From contig CAKMOY010000021.1 of NCBI GenBank assembly GCA_927911235.1, positions 1 to 6,463 of the forward strand: DNA of 6,463 bases. The letters are read 5' to 3'. The translations under genes were made by a program, and so were the position numbers. The DNA comes from an uncultured Moraxella sp. GTDB taxonomy: Bacteria; Pseudomonadota; Gammaproteobacteria; Pseudomonadales; Moraxellaceae. This document shows, one piece after another, positions 6,439-6,463 of the stretch; position 1 is the stretch's first letter; the number at the start of each line of letters is the position of its first letter. A model generated the notes under the pieces. It was not told where the DNA came from. It was given only the letters and a program-made list of their open reading frames with translations, and did no database searches.

Positions 6439-6463
6439 ATGTCAATTTTCACACAAACATACA
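6439..6463 (+). CDS. Start of an unidentified gene, predicted to be zinc-regulated
   Basis: Only the first eight codons (MSIFTQTY) are in the window. AAAGG (6428-6432) lies 6 nt before this ATG and 3 nt before a tandem ATG at 6436, so 6439 is preferred. The upstream Zur box suggests a zinc-uptake product such as a TonB-dependent zinc receptor, a zinc-binding protein or a zinc-sparing paralogue. The eight residues cannot discriminate among these. Confidence 0.5.

Noticed and set aside
1..6463. CRISPR array, tRNA/rRNA genes, insertion sequence or a multi-gene defence system
   Set aside because: I saw no regularly spaced direct repeats, tRNA-like sequence, transposase or terminal repeats. The genes present are explained by known families.

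Overview
This 6.5-kb window looks like chromosomal DNA of a low-GC gammaproteobacterium. Moraxellaceae, probably Moraxella, is my best guess, based on AT-rich codon use, the style of the proteins and a GTCGAA-type palindromic repeat. I cannot confirm the genus from the sequence alone.

Layout. Positions 1-513 hold the tail of an unidentified small gene and, 3 nt after it, a complete PIN_3-type (VapC-like) RNase toxin gene. Together they are probably a toxin-antitoxin pair. One base later a broken yejEF operon begins. yejE (515-1537) is the inner-membrane permease of a Yej-type oligopeptide/microcin C ABC importer. yejF (1738-3352) is its double ATPase. Each gene carries two frameshifts, and all four can be explained by length changes in short homopolymer runs. 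Between them sits a 60-residue ORF (1559-1741) that is an internally deleted Hint (intein/hedgehog-like) domain lacking its catalytic Cys and its terminal His-Asn. It has a strong ribosome binding site and overlaps the yejF start. An intact GT2 glycosyltransferase gene (3367-4179) follows yejF after 14 nt.

A convergent junction (4180-4376) contains a REP-like inverted-repeat element. On the minus strand come an intact pirin gene (4377-5300) with a recognisable sigma70 promoter, then a strong hairpin terminator (5415-5449), then a mipA/ompV-family outer-membrane gene (5466-6230). The mipA gene is interrupted by one in-frame TAA while the rest of its frame, including the C-terminal beta-signal, remains readable.

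The last 200 bases are a divergent control region. It holds a near-perfect Zur (zinc uptake regulator) palindrome at 6364-6378, placed over a likely -10 box, upstream of a plus-strand gene that begins at 6439 and leaves the window. That gene is therefore predicted to be zinc-regulated.

The main theme is decay or possible sequencing error: three of the seven substantial genes are disrupted. If the changes are real, this strain lacks a working Yej importer and a full-length MipA. No clearly novel multi-gene system is visible. The most unusual items are the Hint remnant inside the transporter operon and the Zur-controlled gene at the right edge.
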